64,000 nucleotides of DNA from Carboxylicivirga sp964602515 (GTDB lineage Bacteria > Bacteroidota > Bacteroidia > Bacteroidales > Marinilabiliaceae): the NCBI GenBank assembly GCA_964602515.1, contig CAZRRJ010000010.1:1-64000 (forward strand). The letters run 5' to 3'. The notes beneath the pieces are model-generated. The model did no database searches, was not told the DNA's origin, and saw only the letters and a program-made list of their open reading frames with translations. Both the position numbers and the translations under genes were made by a program. Below are positions 19,096 to 28,270 of this stretch, piece by piece. The stretch's first letter is position 1. The number at the start of each line of letters is the position of its first letter.

Positions 19096-20517
19096 TTATA
19101 ATTCTTTATTTTCCTTTATTGCCTGATTCGCACTATCAGCCAACTTTAATAATTTTTTCATAACTTTTGGATGCTGGTCTGCAACATTATTTGTTTCACC
19201 AATATCATTTGATAAATCAAAGAGGTGGTCTGTTTCCAGGTTTCCTGTCCAATGTTTTCCAGCCAGTACCAGTTTCCAGTTTTCATAACGTATACTTGAC
19301 AAACCGCCTAAGGGCTTAAAACCATAAATCGCATTATGTGGGGATCTTGCTCCTTCTTCGCCACTCATTAAAGGCCAGATATTTTTTCCATCTATCACTC
19401 TGTCTGTAGGAATGTCAGCACCTGTAAGATATGCAAAAGTAGTGAACAGATCCATGGCTCCAACCGGCTCATCACATGTTGATCCTGCTGGAATTTGCCC
19501 CTCCCAGGTCATAATACACGATACACGTATGCCCCCTTCAAAGCGTTCCTGATACTTTCCTTCACGAAGAATATGCTTACGATCCGGATCTATATAACCA
19601 AAACGACCATAACAATTCTCCAGTTCTTCATCTTTATGCACTAACGGACCATTATCTGATGAAAAAACTATAATAGTATTATCTTCTATTTTAAGCCTTT
19701 TAAGCGTGTTCATAATAATACCAACTGATGTATCCAAGTATTCAACAGCATCACCGTAAGCAGCTGCTTTACTTTTACCCTCAAAGCCTTTAGGCACAAA
19801 CCAAGGGGTATGCGTTTCTATGTTGGCATATTGTAAATAAAAAGGTGTTTCTGCCTTTACCGATCTATATATAAACTTACAAGCTTCTCGTGTAAATAAG
19901 GCCGGCAACTCAGCCAAGTCATTATTATCGCAATGCTTAATAACCTGTGCCTGTTTTATTAAAGGGATGGCCGGATCGCTAATGCCATTGGGCCGCCAAC
20001 CACTGTTACCAATCCGTTCTGGTCCATGATCATTAGGATACGGAATACCCAAAAATTCATCAAAACCATGCACACATGGCAAATATTGCGGTAAATGTCC
20101 CAAGTGCCACTTACCATATAAACCGGTTGCATAACCTTGCTCTTTTAGTAACTCTGTGATAGTTGTTTCTAATTCATCTTCCAATCCATTTTTTGAATGC
20201 GGGAAAAGTACAAATAAACCTTTTCCATTATTAATCCTAGGAGAATACCGACCTGTTAGAAGTGTTGCACGAGAAGGAGTACATGTTCCGTGTGGAGCAT
20301 AAAAACTTGTAAATTTCATACCTTTTTCTGCCAAAGCATCAAGGTTAGGAGTAGAAATATCTTTAGCTCCAAAACAACTTAGGTCATCATAACCAACATC
20401 ATCAGCCAGGATATGGATAATATTCGGCTTATTCCCTGTTTTTTGCTGAGCAAATGCCGATATACTCACAAACAAAAAGAGTATTATTACAATTCGATTT
20501 AAATGTACTTTATTCAT
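19096..20517 (-). CDS. Family S1 sulfatase, secreted
   Basis: This formylglycine-dependent sulfatase has the C-T-P-S-R activation motif with the modified cysteine at residue 79 and metal-binding blocks ILADDVGYDD near the N-terminus and FSSDNGP (about residue 290). KWHLGHLPQ is a conserved family block. A signal peptide ends AFAQ. I prefer the ATG at 20517 (473 residues), which begins the signal peptide after an A-rich leader; an ATG six codons upstream (20535) is possible. Sulfate position and substrate are unknown. It is the second gene of the locus, in series with another sulfatase. Confidence 0.9.
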   Translation of the reverse strand: MNKVHLNRIVIILFLFVSISAFAQQKTGNKPNIIHILADDVGYDDLSCFGAKDISTPNLDALAEKGMKFTSFYAPHGTCTPSRATLLTGRYSPRINNGKGLFVLFPHSKNGLEDELETTITELLKEQGYATGLYGKWHLGHLPQYLPCVHGFDEFLGIPYPNDHGPERIGNSGWRPNGISDPAIPLIKQAQVIKHCDNNDLAELPALFTREACKFIYRSVKAETPFYLQYANIETHTPWFVPKGFEGKSKAAAYGDAVEYLDTSVGIIMNTLKRLKIEDNTIIVFSSDNGPLVHKDEELENCYGRFGYIDPDRKHILREGKYQERFEGGIRVSCIMTWEGQIPAGSTCDEPVGAMDLFTTFAYLTGADIPTDRVIDGKNIWPLMSGEEGARSPHNAIYGFKPLGGLSSIRYENWKLVLAGKHWTGNLETDHLFDLSNDIGETNNVADQHPKVMKKLLKLADSANQAIKENKEL

Positions 20518-20587
20518 TTTTTTAAGTGTTATCATCCTTTATTACTATCCTTTTGTTCACAAATGATCCTATCTCATATTTAAATCT

Positions 20588-22102
20588 CTATTTTCTTTCT
20601 CTAATTGCAATAAAGGCCGCCATCATAGAAGCGACACGATCAGGCCATTGGGTAGCTAAGTTATTCTTTTGAGACGGATCATCTTTTAAATTAAATAACT
20701 GTGGTTCCGATAAAAAACCTGTTTCCATATCAACACCCCAACTTATTTTCTTCCCTCCTTCATATGGGGGTATCAAAACCCAGTCACCTTCTCTGTATGC
20801 CAATCGTCCCTTTAGCCCTTCTGTTATATGATACTCTCTTCCTCTATTTGATTGCCCTGTTAAAACGGTTAATAATCCCTGGCTATCTGATCGTGAGCTA
20901 CTCTTCTGTATTAATTCTGCAATTGAGGCATATATATCAACCTGTGATATTAAGGCGTCTGAAACAGTTGGTTGAATTGTACCTTTCCATCGGGTAATAA
21001 ATGGCACATGTGTACCTGCATCATACAGACTATACTTACCCCCTCTCATTTGTCCCCATGGCGTGTGCTTACCTATCAACTCATCTGCCTGATCTTTATA
21101 ACCATCATCAAGTACAGGCCCATTGTCACTCGAAAATATAACAAGTGTATTTTCTGATAAACCTTCCTTATCGAGAAAGGCCAAAAACTCATTTACGCAC
21201 CAATCTGCCTCTAAAATAGCATCTCCACGAGGCCCCATCCCTGACCTACCTGCAAAGCGCTGATGTGGAACCCTTGGCACATGTGGCTGATGCAGAGCAT
21301 AAAACAAGAAAAAAGGTTCCTCTTTATGTTGCTTAACGAATTGCTGTGCTTTTATCAAAAATGTATCGGCCATATTCTCATCAATCCATAAAGCCGATTT
21401 TCCACCTTTCATATATCCAATACGTGAAATCCCATTTGATATACTCATATCGTGTCCATGACTGGGATGTATTTTCAAAAGCTCGGGATTCTCCCGCCCT
21501 GTTGGTTCTCCCTCGAAATTTTTTCTATAATTAACTTCTATTGGATCATTAAGATCGAGATTAACAACATCGCCATTTTCAACATAAACTGTTGGGGTAC
21601 GATCATTCGTTGCAGCCATTATATATGAATAATCAAATCCAACCTGGTTAGCACCTTTAGATATTGTTTTATTCCAATTAACACCTCCATCTCCTAAACC
21701 CAAATGCCACTTACCTACTACTCCTGTTGCATAACCGGCTTCCTTCATCATCTTAGGTAATGTTTCTGAGGCGGGATCGATTAACAAAGCTGCATTTCCC
21801 TGTAATACTGCCGCCCTGCTATTTCGCCAGGGGTACTCTCCTGTTAATAAGCTATATCGACTAGGTGTACATGTTGCAGCAGTTGCGTAACCATTTGTAA
21901 AACGTATGCCTTCTGCGGCCATTTTATCAAGACCCGGTGTAGTTAATGCTCCCTGGTTATAACAGCTCACATCACCTAAACCTAAATCATCAGCATAAAT
22001 GATAACAATATTTGGTGATTGCTGCAAGGGTTGTTCTCCTGAGCAGCCATTAAAAATGATTAATAAGATGAGAAGGATAATGTTTAATAGAAATCGTTGC
22101 AT
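20588..22102 (-). CDS. Family S1 sulfatase/arylsulfatase, lipoprotein
   Basis: This 504-residue sulfatase has a lipoprotein signal peptide with the lipobox cysteine at about residue 20 (IIFNGC). It has the activation motif C-T-P-S-R (C78), the metal block IIYADDLGLGD, the conserved KWHLGLGD and a second metal block FSSDNGPVLDD. It is probably anchored at the outer membrane or periplasmic face and removes sulfate from an oligosaccharide before glycosidase attack. It is the first gene of the run, with a palindromic element 18 bp before its ATG. It differs clearly from the adjacent sulfatase, so the two may act on different sulfate positions. Confidence 0.9.
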   Translation of the reverse strand: MQRFLLNIILLILLIIFNGCSGEQPLQQSPNIVIIYADDLGLGDVSCYNQGALTTPGLDKMAAEGIRFTNGYATAATCTPSRYSLLTGEYPWRNSRAAVLQGNAALLIDPASETLPKMMKEAGYATGVVGKWHLGLGDGGVNWNKTISKGANQVGFDYSYIMAATNDRTPTVYVENGDVVNLDLNDPIEVNYRKNFEGEPTGRENPELLKIHPSHGHDMSISNGISRIGYMKGGKSALWIDENMADTFLIKAQQFVKQHKEEPFFLFYALHQPHVPRVPHQRFAGRSGMGPRGDAILEADWCVNEFLAFLDKEGLSENTLVIFSSDNGPVLDDGYKDQADELIGKHTPWGQMRGGKYSLYDAGTHVPFITRWKGTIQPTVSDALISQVDIYASIAELIQKSSSRSDSQGLLTVLTGQSNRGREYHITEGLKGRLAYREGDWVLIPPYEGGKKISWGVDMETGFLSEPQLFNLKDDPSQKNNLATQWPDRVASMMAAFIAIRERK

Positions 22103-22120
22103 GTGTATTTGATATTATAT

Positions 22121-22141
22121 TAAAAGTATACTATACTTTTA
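22121..22141 (-). promoter_or_regulatory. 21-bp perfect palindrome before the sulfatase operon
   Basis: Ten-base arms TAAAAGTATA and TATACTTTTA flank a single C, ending 18 bp upstream of the first sulfatase ATG. On the minus strand one arm contains TACTTTTA, one base off a Bacteroidota -7 box, so a repressor bound here would block initiation. The regulator is not in the window. Confidence 0.5.
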
Positions 22142-22529
22142 TTAGGGCTAATATACGATTCTCATTTGATATAACTATACGAAAATCAAAATTCTTTCAT
22201 TTCGTTATTATATGACAAGATAATTGTAGTTATTTAATTACATAAGGTATTGTTGAATAGACCTTATTTTTTAATCTGGTAGATTAAAAAAGCTTAAGCA
22301 AAGATTGCTTTATGGTATGGATTTACCATTATGTAGAACTCAAAAAAAAATCAGGAATCAACCTACAGCCGACTAAATACCGAAACCTTACACAAAATAA
22401 AAGTCACATAATTTCACATCAAACCTTGGTTATTTAAAATAGTTTGGCTGTATATCACCTTCCAAATGAGGCTCGTTATCAGATATAAAGGTTAATAACT
22501 CTAATTTCCTGAAATAGTATTTAAAGCAT
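22142..22529. other. Intergenic region with two further inverted repeats
   Basis: No gene was recognised. Two inverted repeats are present: ATAAGGT/ACCTTAT around a 12-nt spacer at 22242-22267, and 11-bp arms TTTTTTAATCT/AGATTAAAAAA around GGT at 22267-22291. They may be operators or weak hairpins upstream of the sulfatase operon. Confidence 0.4.
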
Positions 22530-22556
22530 AAAAAAAGCGAACTATAAAGTCCGCTT
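22530..22556 (-). terminator. Terminator after the SPFH gene
   Basis: On the minus strand a 9-bp stem (AAGCGGACT with AGTTCGCTT, one G-U pair) and a 4-nt loop are followed by a T-run, about 20 nt after the SPFH stop codon. Confidence 0.75.
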
Positions 22557-22576
22557 AAATAAAAGGTATCATGAAA

Positions 22577-23536
22577 TTATCTTTTTGTTTGTTCCAACAC
22601 CGAAGTAGCCGTAGCGATAATACCCGATATATCAGACATGTTTGAAGGAATAATCATAGTATTATTTGTTTTAGCCAACTTACCAAACTCGCCAAGGTAT
22701 TGCTCTGCAACACGTAAGTTAACAGCATCCATACCTCCCTTTTCATTAATTGAAGAAGCTATCTCCCTAATCCCTTTTGCCGTTGCGGCAGCGATAGATT
22801 CAATTTCAGCTGCTTTACCTTCGGCCTCATTTATACGTTTTTGCTTTTCTCCCTCTGAACGAGCAATAAGCTCCTGTTTATCTCCTTCAGCCACATTTAT
22901 CTTGGCTTGTTTCTGACCTTCTGATTCCGCAATCATAGCACGCTTCTCCCTCTCAGCCCTCATCTGCTTCTCCATAGCATCTTTAATACTCTGTGGGGGC
23001 GTAATATTCTTTACTTCGTAACGAGCTACTTTTACTCCCCATGGGTCACTTGCTTTATCCACTGCATTAACAATACTGGTATTAATTGTTTCACGTTCTT
23101 CAAAGGTTTTATCCAAATCTAACCGCCCAATAACGCTACGCATTGTTGTTTGTGCGATCTGAATAGATGCAAATACATAATTATCAATCCCGTATGACGC
23201 TTTTTTAGGGTCAATAACCTGCAAATACAACACACCATCTACCTCAACTGCAATATTATCCCTGGTAATACATGACTGTGATGCCACGTCAATAGCAACT
23301 TCTTTTAATGTATGTTTATAAGCTACCTTATCAATGATTGGAGCTAAAAAGTGAAAACCGGCGGTAAGTGTACCATTATACTTTCCCAATCGTTCAATGA
23401 TATATGCAGAGCGTTGTGGTACTATCTTTATGCATGATAAAATAATAAAGAATACAATTATGCCAAGAACAAGGAAAACAATACTTTGTGCATCCATAAT
23501 ATTAAAAATATTAGAGGTTAAAATTATATGATTCAT
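22577..23536 (-). CDS. SPFH/stomatin-like membrane protein (QmcA type)
   Basis: This 319-residue protein has one N-terminal membrane segment (about residues 18-38), an SPFH domain (about 40-205) with RLGKYNGTLTAGFHFLAPIID, a long charged coiled coil (about 205-260) rich in EGEKQ and AEG repeats, and a C-terminal tail. Such proteins form membrane-associated rings and are usually paired with NfeD. The start at 23536 overlaps the nfeD stop as ATGA, suggesting coupling. An ATG 13 codons further in (23497) sits closer to the membrane segment and is a real alternative. Confidence 0.88.
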   Translation of the reverse strand: MNHIILTSNIFNIMDAQSIVFLVLGIIVFFIILSCIKIVPQRSAYIIERLGKYNGTLTAGFHFLAPIIDKVAYKHTLKEVAIDVASQSCITRDNIAVEVDGVLYLQVIDPKKASYGIDNYVFASIQIAQTTMRSVIGRLDLDKTFEERETINTSIVNAVDKASDPWGVKVARYEVKNITPPQSIKDAMEKQMRAEREKRAMIAESEGQKQAKINVAEGDKQELIARSEGEKQKRINEAEGKAAEIESIAAATAKGIREIASSINEKGGMDAVNLRVAEQYLGEFGKLAKTNNTMIIPSNMSDISGIIATATSVLEQTKR

Positions 23537-23970
23537 TTTGGCTCAACTTGCAAAATGAGTCCTACTTTGTTTGTAATTTTTACTTTATCTCCTATGTGTA
23601 GTTCTGAAACGGAAGATGCTGACCATGTAGTTCCTTTAAAATCAACCTTACCATCTGATCCCGGCTTAATATCAGATACACACTCTCCTATTCCTCCAAT
23701 AAACTCTTCTTCCGGGTTGTAACCTGTTTTATTGCTATACAATCGTTTTAACAAAAATGACCGTAGCAGAATCAATGATAGAACAGAGGTTACACTAAAA
23801 ATGAGGAACTGAAAGCCAAGTGATGGCTCAAATAAATAAACACACAGAGCAGTTATCCAGGCTCCAATACCAAAGAATAAGATAAATACACCCGGAATAA
23901 CAAATTCGAGAAGTAATAATAGTGCACCTACGATAAACCAGATAACTGCAACATTGGATAATATTTCCAT
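23533..23970 (-). CDS. NfeD family membrane protein
   Basis: This 145-residue protein has three to four hydrophobic segments (about residues 7-75) and a C-terminal OB-fold domain (about 85-143) with IGECVSDIKPGSDGKVDFKGTTW compressed here to its key GKVDFKGTTW part. It is the short NfeD form without the N-terminal serine-protease domain. It shares an operon with the SPFH gene through a four-base overlap. The pair is thought to organise membrane microdomains; a specific role here is unknown. Confidence 0.88.
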   Translation of the reverse strand: MEILSNVAVIWFIVGALLLLLEFVIPGVFILFFGIGAWITALCVYLFEPSLGFQFLIFSVTSVLSLILLRSFLLKRLYSNKTGYNPEEEFIGGIGECVSDIKPGSDGKVDFKGTTWSASSVSELHIGDKVKITNKVGLILQVEPK

Positions 23971-24248
23971 ATGATATAAGGCATTTTATTAACTCAATAA
24001 ATATACTTTTTATTAATAAAAACTACAACACAATCATTAAACAAAAAAGATAAAACCTCAAAAAATAAAGAAAATGCAGATAATCGGGGGAGAAGAGAGA
24101 AGAGGAAGGTTAGCCGGAATTAACCTTATTCAAACCCTCAACTACTCACCAACATACAATATTATAACAATAAAAATACCTTTTAAAACCCAAGGTTCAT
24201 CTTAGACTGAGCTTAATGAAAAACACTAAACAGTATCAATCAAAGCTT

Positions 24249-25469
24249 TTAAGATTTCATAATATTTCTTGCCTGATGAAATACTGCTAATCCACCTGTA
24301 GACGTTTCCTTGTATATATTTGGCAAATCATGCCCTGTTTGTTTCATAACTCTTACCACTTCATCAAAAGAAATACGATGACGTCCATCGGATAAGAGTA
24401 CAAATGTATTATGATTTAAGGCACGAGCTGCTGCAAAAGCATTTCGTTCAATACATGGTATTTGTACTAATCCGGCAATTGGATCACATGTTAATCCTAA
24501 ATGATGCTCTATCCCCATTTCGGCAGAATATTCCACTTGATAAATACTACCTCCAAACAGTTGAGTTGCTGCTGCAGAAGCCATAGCACATGCTGTGCCT
24601 ACTTCACCCTGACACCCTACCTCAGCACCAGAAATAGATGCATTATATTTAACCAGATTACCAATAAGGCCTGCCGTTGCTAATGCTCTCAGAATCTTTT
24701 TATCTGTGGCATTATAATACTCCTGAATAAATTTTAACACGGCAGGTAGCACCCCGCTTGCACCACAGGTTGGTGCAGTAACAATTGTTCCTCCTGCTGC
24801 ATTTTGTTCAGACACTGCTAATGCATATGCAAATATCATTGAACGACGCTCCATTCGTCCGCTAAAATTCTTGGCTTTTGTATAGTAGGAGGCAGCTTTA
24901 CGCGGTAAATTAAGCGCTCCAGGTAATACCCCTTCCTCGTCAAGCCCTTTTTTAATGGCACTTCTCATTACCTTCCATACTTTTTCAAGGTGCCTCCATA
25001 TTTCAGGGCCTTCGACCTCTTCTACATACTCCCACAAATGTTTTCCATTGGCTTCACACCATTTAAGAATCTCATCCAATGTTGTTAATTCGTATAGGGA
25101 TTCTGTTTCGTCTTTCTTAAAATCATCCACAATAGTACCACCACCAGTACTATAAGCCGTCCACCGATCTATTTCCTCTCCATTGCAATAAGCATAGAAG
25201 GTTAATGCATTTGAATGCCGGGGCAAAAACTCTCCAGGCTTCCACTCCACCTCTAAAGGCAAATTCTTCTTCTTAAAAACTTCTTGAATGGCATAATCAG
25301 TAAGGTGCCCTTTACCTGTTGCAGCAAGACTCCCATAAAGTGTTACTTTATAATTATCTGCATTAGGTTGACGTACTAGAAACTTTTCTGCAGCTTTTTT
25401 GGGTCCCATTGTATGGCTACTCGAAGGGCCACTACCAATTTTATAAATTTCTTTTATCGATTCCATCAT
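24249..25469 (-). CDS. sdaA: L-serine ammonia-lyase, single-chain iron-sulfur type
   Basis: This 406-residue enzyme converts L-serine to pyruvate and ammonia using a 4Fe-4S cluster. The N-terminal GSGPSSSHTMGPKKAA block marks the beta part, and the alpha part carries TAPTCGASGVLPAV, EVGCQGEVGTACAM and GLTCDPIAGLVQIPCIERNA with the cluster-associated cysteines. Both parts are in one chain, as in many bacteria. It is monocistronic, with a candidate promoter 20 bp upstream. The ATG at 25469 is followed directly by another ATG, which makes no practical difference. Confidence 0.94.
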   Translation of the reverse strand: MMESIKEIYKIGSGPSSSHTMGPKKAAEKFLVRQPNADNYKVTLYGSLAATGKGHLTDYAIQEVFKKKNLPLEVEWKPGEFLPRHSNALTFYAYCNGEEIDRWTAYSTGGGTIVDDFKKDETESLYELTTLDEILKWCEANGKHLWEYVEEVEGPEIWRHLEKVWKVMRSAIKKGLDEEGVLPGALNLPRKAASYYTKAKNFSGRMERRSMIFAYALAVSEQNAAGGTIVTAPTCGASGVLPAVLKFIQEYYNATDKKILRALATAGLIGNLVKYNASISGAEVGCQGEVGTACAMASAAATQLFGGSIYQVEYSAEMGIEHHLGLTCDPIAGLVQIPCIERNAFAAARALNHNTFVLLSDGRHRISFDEVVRVMKQTGHDLPNIYKETSTGGLAVFHQARNIMKS

Positions 25470-25488
25470 GACAGTATGATTTAGCTGC

Positions 25489-25496
25489 CAAAGGTA
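25489..25496 (-). promoter_or_regulatory. Candidate -7 box (TACCTTTG) for sdaA
   Basis: On the minus strand TACCTTTG fits TAnnTTTG and lies 19 bp before the sdaA ATG, implying a leader of about 15 nt. A TCTG about 20 bp further upstream is a weak -33 candidate. Confidence 0.45.
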
Positions 25497-25946
25497 CGGA
25501 AGCTGGTGTTAGCATACAGAATATTGAAGTTAAAATCCGCTATAAAAAAAACTGACTTTTATCAGCAATTACCATCACTTATAAACAATCATTTTCTTCA
25601 CATTATTATTTCAATACAGCTCACCATTCTTTCATCAATATATGCTTGAAACTTACAATCTGCAAACGTTCTGAACGTTCTATCAAATCCCTTAACTATT
25701 AAATGATGGATGAGGTAAATTCAAAGGTTAATGCCGAACTAGCAATATTACGTAGATTCAAAAACCTAAAACTTTAAATAAAAAAAAGGGTGTTCGAAAA
25801 GTAAGAAAATTAATTCTTTGTCAAAATTCAGCTCTACTTACCATCCGAAAACCAGACTGATTTACAATAATTTACCTATAGATATTTAAGGTAAAAAAGT
25901 TGTTGAGTACAAATGAATTCTACTTTTGGAACACACTCTCTAACTA
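25497..25946. other. Intergenic region between DUF4494 gene and sdaA
   Basis: No gene was recognised. It contains a 7+1+7 palindrome AACGTTC-T-GAACGTT at 25665-25679, about 195 bp before sdaA. A string GGGTGTTCGAAAAGT near 25788-25802 resembles insertion-sequence termini, but no partner end was found. Confidence 0.35.
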
Positions 25947-26462
25947 TTAGTAATTGACTTCTTCGTCAATATCCTGATCATCTTTCTCCAGTGGCTTAAG
26001 GTGTGATGGTATTTCTTCATTCACCTCATCTCCTTTAAAATAAGGGAAAAAGTCTAAAATTGGACTCTCAGCAATGGCATTAATATCAAAATCAACCGTC
26101 ATTCCGCCCATGCCTTCATAAATTTTATCATAAGCATCTTTCACATCACTTGCTAAAACAAGAACCTGGTTGCTGACTTTCTTTTCTTTACCTGATTTCT
26201 CATCCACTGAGGCAAATGATATTTTACTTTTAAACCAGATATCTCCATTTTCATTATCGAAAATTTCAGTATAATTAGCTTTTCGAATATTCGTAACAAT
26301 AAATTCACCACGAATCATCGACTCCATTTCCTTATATATTCTCGATTCTGCTTCGGTAAACGATACTGCATCAATAAGGTAGGTTTCACTAACTTTCTTT
26401 TCTACGCCAGATTGTTCGTCAATCTTTTCATATTTAACTTTACACTCGAATAAATTCTGCAT
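25947..26462 (-). CDS. DUF4494 family protein
   Basis: This 171-residue cytoplasmic protein matches the DUF4494 pattern seen across Bacteroidota: two similar halves, each with a beta strand followed by KKVS and a stretch like TYLIDAVSFTEAESRIYKEM (first half) or NQVLVLASDVKDAYDKIYEGM (second half). An acidic tail ends the protein. The internal similarity of VDEKSGKEKKVS and IDEQSGVEKKVS suggests an old duplication. The ATG at 26462 is used because the longer frame begins with TTG inside a candidate promoter. Function is unknown. Confidence 0.8.
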   Translation of the reverse strand: MQNLFECKVKYEKIDEQSGVEKKVSETYLIDAVSFTEAESRIYKEMESMIRGEFIVTNIRKANYTEIFDNENGDIWFKSKISFASVDEKSGKEKKVSNQVLVLASDVKDAYDKIYEGMGGMTVDFDINAIAESPILDFFPYFKGDEVNEEIPSHLKPLEKDDQDIDEEVNY

Positions 26463-26480
26463 AATCCTATTTTTATGTAA

Positions 26481-26509
26481 CAAAGATAAAAGAGTTGTGG
26501 TGTTGCAAA
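26481..26509 (-). promoter_or_regulatory. Candidate promoter of the DUF4494 gene
   Basis: On the minus strand TTTG (26506-26509) and TATCTTTG (26481-26488) are separated by 17 bp, slightly shorter than the usual spacing. The -7 box lies about 18 bp before the chosen ATG. Confidence 0.45.
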
Positions 26510-26584
26510 AAACATATTTGCAAGTTTGCAGTAAATCAGCTTAGACAAAGAACCTTACTTGCTGATTATAATACTTTTAATCAA

Positions 26585-27757
26585 TTAAAAAACTTCTGAA
26601 AAAGTTACATATATTCCATCTTCTCCTTTTGCAAAACCATAATCCACCCTAATATTCATCTTCGGCTGCAATTCTGCTCTAACACCAATACCTCCATTGG
26701 GAAGCCAATGCGTTATTTTATCAAAAGAAGGTGCTACAGTGCCAGTACCAAGCCATACGACGTACCCAAACCGATTATTATAATTACCTTTTTTATTGAG
26801 TTGCTTACGTTGAAACATATGGCGATATTCAATGGTACCTATCATCATATTGTCATCCCTAAATCGCCCCATTGTATACCCCCGTAAATTATCCAGTCCG
26901 CCCAACATTGGCTTGTCAGTCCATGGTGTTTCTCCACTAAAAGTAAAACGTGTTTTTATTTGCCAGGCCAATGTCCTGCGTTCTCTTCTAATCTTAATGT
27001 ATTCCCTGTAGTCAAAATCAACAATATTAAATTTTGAATTTCCTCCCCAGAATGAACTATAGGAAGTAAAACCAAGACTTAAGTAAACTCCCTCATAAGC
27101 ATTCTGAACGAAATCACGTGTATCATAATCGAGTACAATTCCTAAACCTGTATTGTAAACATTGGTTCCACTCTTTAGTACATCATCATCGGCTTCCATT
27201 AATGAATTCATATTAAAGGCTCTTGTCTGGTTTAAGTCAACAACCAATCCAACAAAGAAGTTATTACCTGTTCGAAACATTAGACGCTGAAAAAAACGCC
27301 AATAACTCCTGGTATACCCCGTTGTTGTATCAGATTTTTGTACTGTATTACCATTATTGTATCCAACTCCCCAATAATTATCAGGCATATCTCGCCACTG
27401 AAACTCTCCAATGGAACGGATTTTATCTCCTTTCCAATAAATAACATTCATAGCGCGAACAGCAAAAGAACCATTTGAACTATATCCAACAGAAAAGGGA
27501 ACAGATGAAAGATTGAGTAAACGATCTTTATTTTCAGTCTTAAAAGTTATGAGTCCGCCACCAGACAACAACCATTCCATTTCAGGCGTATAGGAGGGGG
27601 CAATGTAGGGCATGATTTTAAAGGTATGTGCTTCAATTTTGGCAAACCTTAATGAATCCAAATTATTAAGAATAATATTTTTCAACGAATCGACTTGTCC
27701 TAAAGCATTTACATTAGTAAATACAATAACCAATAATACAATAAAGAAGCTCCTCAC
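26585..27757 (-). CDS. BamA/TamA-like outer-membrane beta-barrel without visible POTRA domains
   Basis: The protein of about 390 residues begins with a signal peptide (RSFFIVLLVIVFTNVNALGQ) and is otherwise a beta-rich barrel. Omp85-type signatures appear near the C-terminus: PMLGGLDNLRGYTMGRFRD, then alternating strands ending in a terminal phenylalanine (TFSEVF). The region before the barrel is too short for POTRA repeats, so it resembles the bacterial surface antigen/patatin-barrel type rather than BamA itself. No ATG exists near the N-terminus. I use GTG at 27757; TTG at 27790 is the alternative. Transported substrate is unknown. Confidence 0.75.
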   Translation of the reverse strand: MRSFFIVLLVIVFTNVNALGQVDSLKNIILNNLDSLRFAKIEAHTFKIMPYIAPSYTPEMEWLLSGGGLITFKTENKDRLLNLSSVPFSVGYSSNGSFAVRAMNVIYWKGDKIRSIGEFQWRDMPDNYWGVGYNNGNTVQKSDTTTGYTRSYWRFFQRLMFRTGNNFFVGLVVDLNQTRAFNMNSLMEADDDVLKSGTNVYNTGLGIVLDYDTRDFVQNAYEGVYLSLGFTSYSSFWGGNSKFNIVDFDYREYIKIRRERRTLAWQIKTRFTFSGETPWTDKPMLGGLDNLRGYTMGRFRDDNMMIGTIEYRHMFQRKQLNKKGNYNNRFGYVVWLGTGTVAPSFDKITHWLPNGGIGVRAELQPKMNIRVDYGFAKGEDGIYVTFSEVF

Positions 27758-27966
27758 AATAATTTCTAGGCTTTGATGATCTTTTTTCAAATATAATAAG
27801 AAAAAGAATAACTCTCACCAACCTTACTCAACTTTTATAACACTGATTTACAATGCAATACAAGCACACGAAAAAGCATAGCAAATAAAAAAAAATAAAT
27901 TTCATAAAAACGTACGTCCATACAGCTTTTTGATTGTCCTATAACTGTAAACAAAAACGAATTGAT

Positions 27967-28206
27967 ATGAATGCTAAAACGATAAGGCGTAATTTGTACA
28001 AGGTTTTAAGAAAAACTGGAGTACCAAAAAACCGAATCAGTGAAGAAGCGTCGCTACGTGATGAACTTTTTGTTGATGAACTAGATATGAATTGTTTCTT
28101 GTTTTATTTAGAAACACGTTTTGATGTAGCTATCGAAAATGAAGAGATACTTCAATTGACTTCTGTAAGATCAACCATTGATTATTTACAGAAGCATTGC
28201 GCATAA
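27967..28206 (+). CDS. Acyl carrier protein-like protein lacking the phosphopantetheine serine
   Basis: This 79-residue protein has the length and layout of acyl carrier protein: helix I, a loop with EEASLRDEL, helix II with FYLETRFDVAIENEE and a last helix TVRS-like SVRSTIDYLQKH. It aligns without gaps to ordinary ACP over its second half, but at the DSL attachment site the serine is glutamate (D37-E38-L39). It therefore cannot carry 4'-phosphopantetheine at the usual site. The ATG at 27967 gives the standard ACP length; a TTG 11 codons upstream is unlikely. No biosynthetic gene neighbours it. Confidence 0.7.
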   Translation: MNAKTIRRNLYKVLRKTGVPKNRISEEASLRDELFVDELDMNCFLFYLETRFDVAIENEEILQLTSVRSTIDYLQKHCA

Positions 28207-28270
28207 GAGTTTTTCAATGACCAATCCATAAGGTTGTTTCCTTCCACACAAGACAACAAAACCACTCATT

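Noticed and set aside
25788..25802. GGGTGTTCGAAAAGT as an insertion-sequence end
   Set aside because: No matching inverted partner, target duplication or transposase motif was found nearby, so it may be chance.
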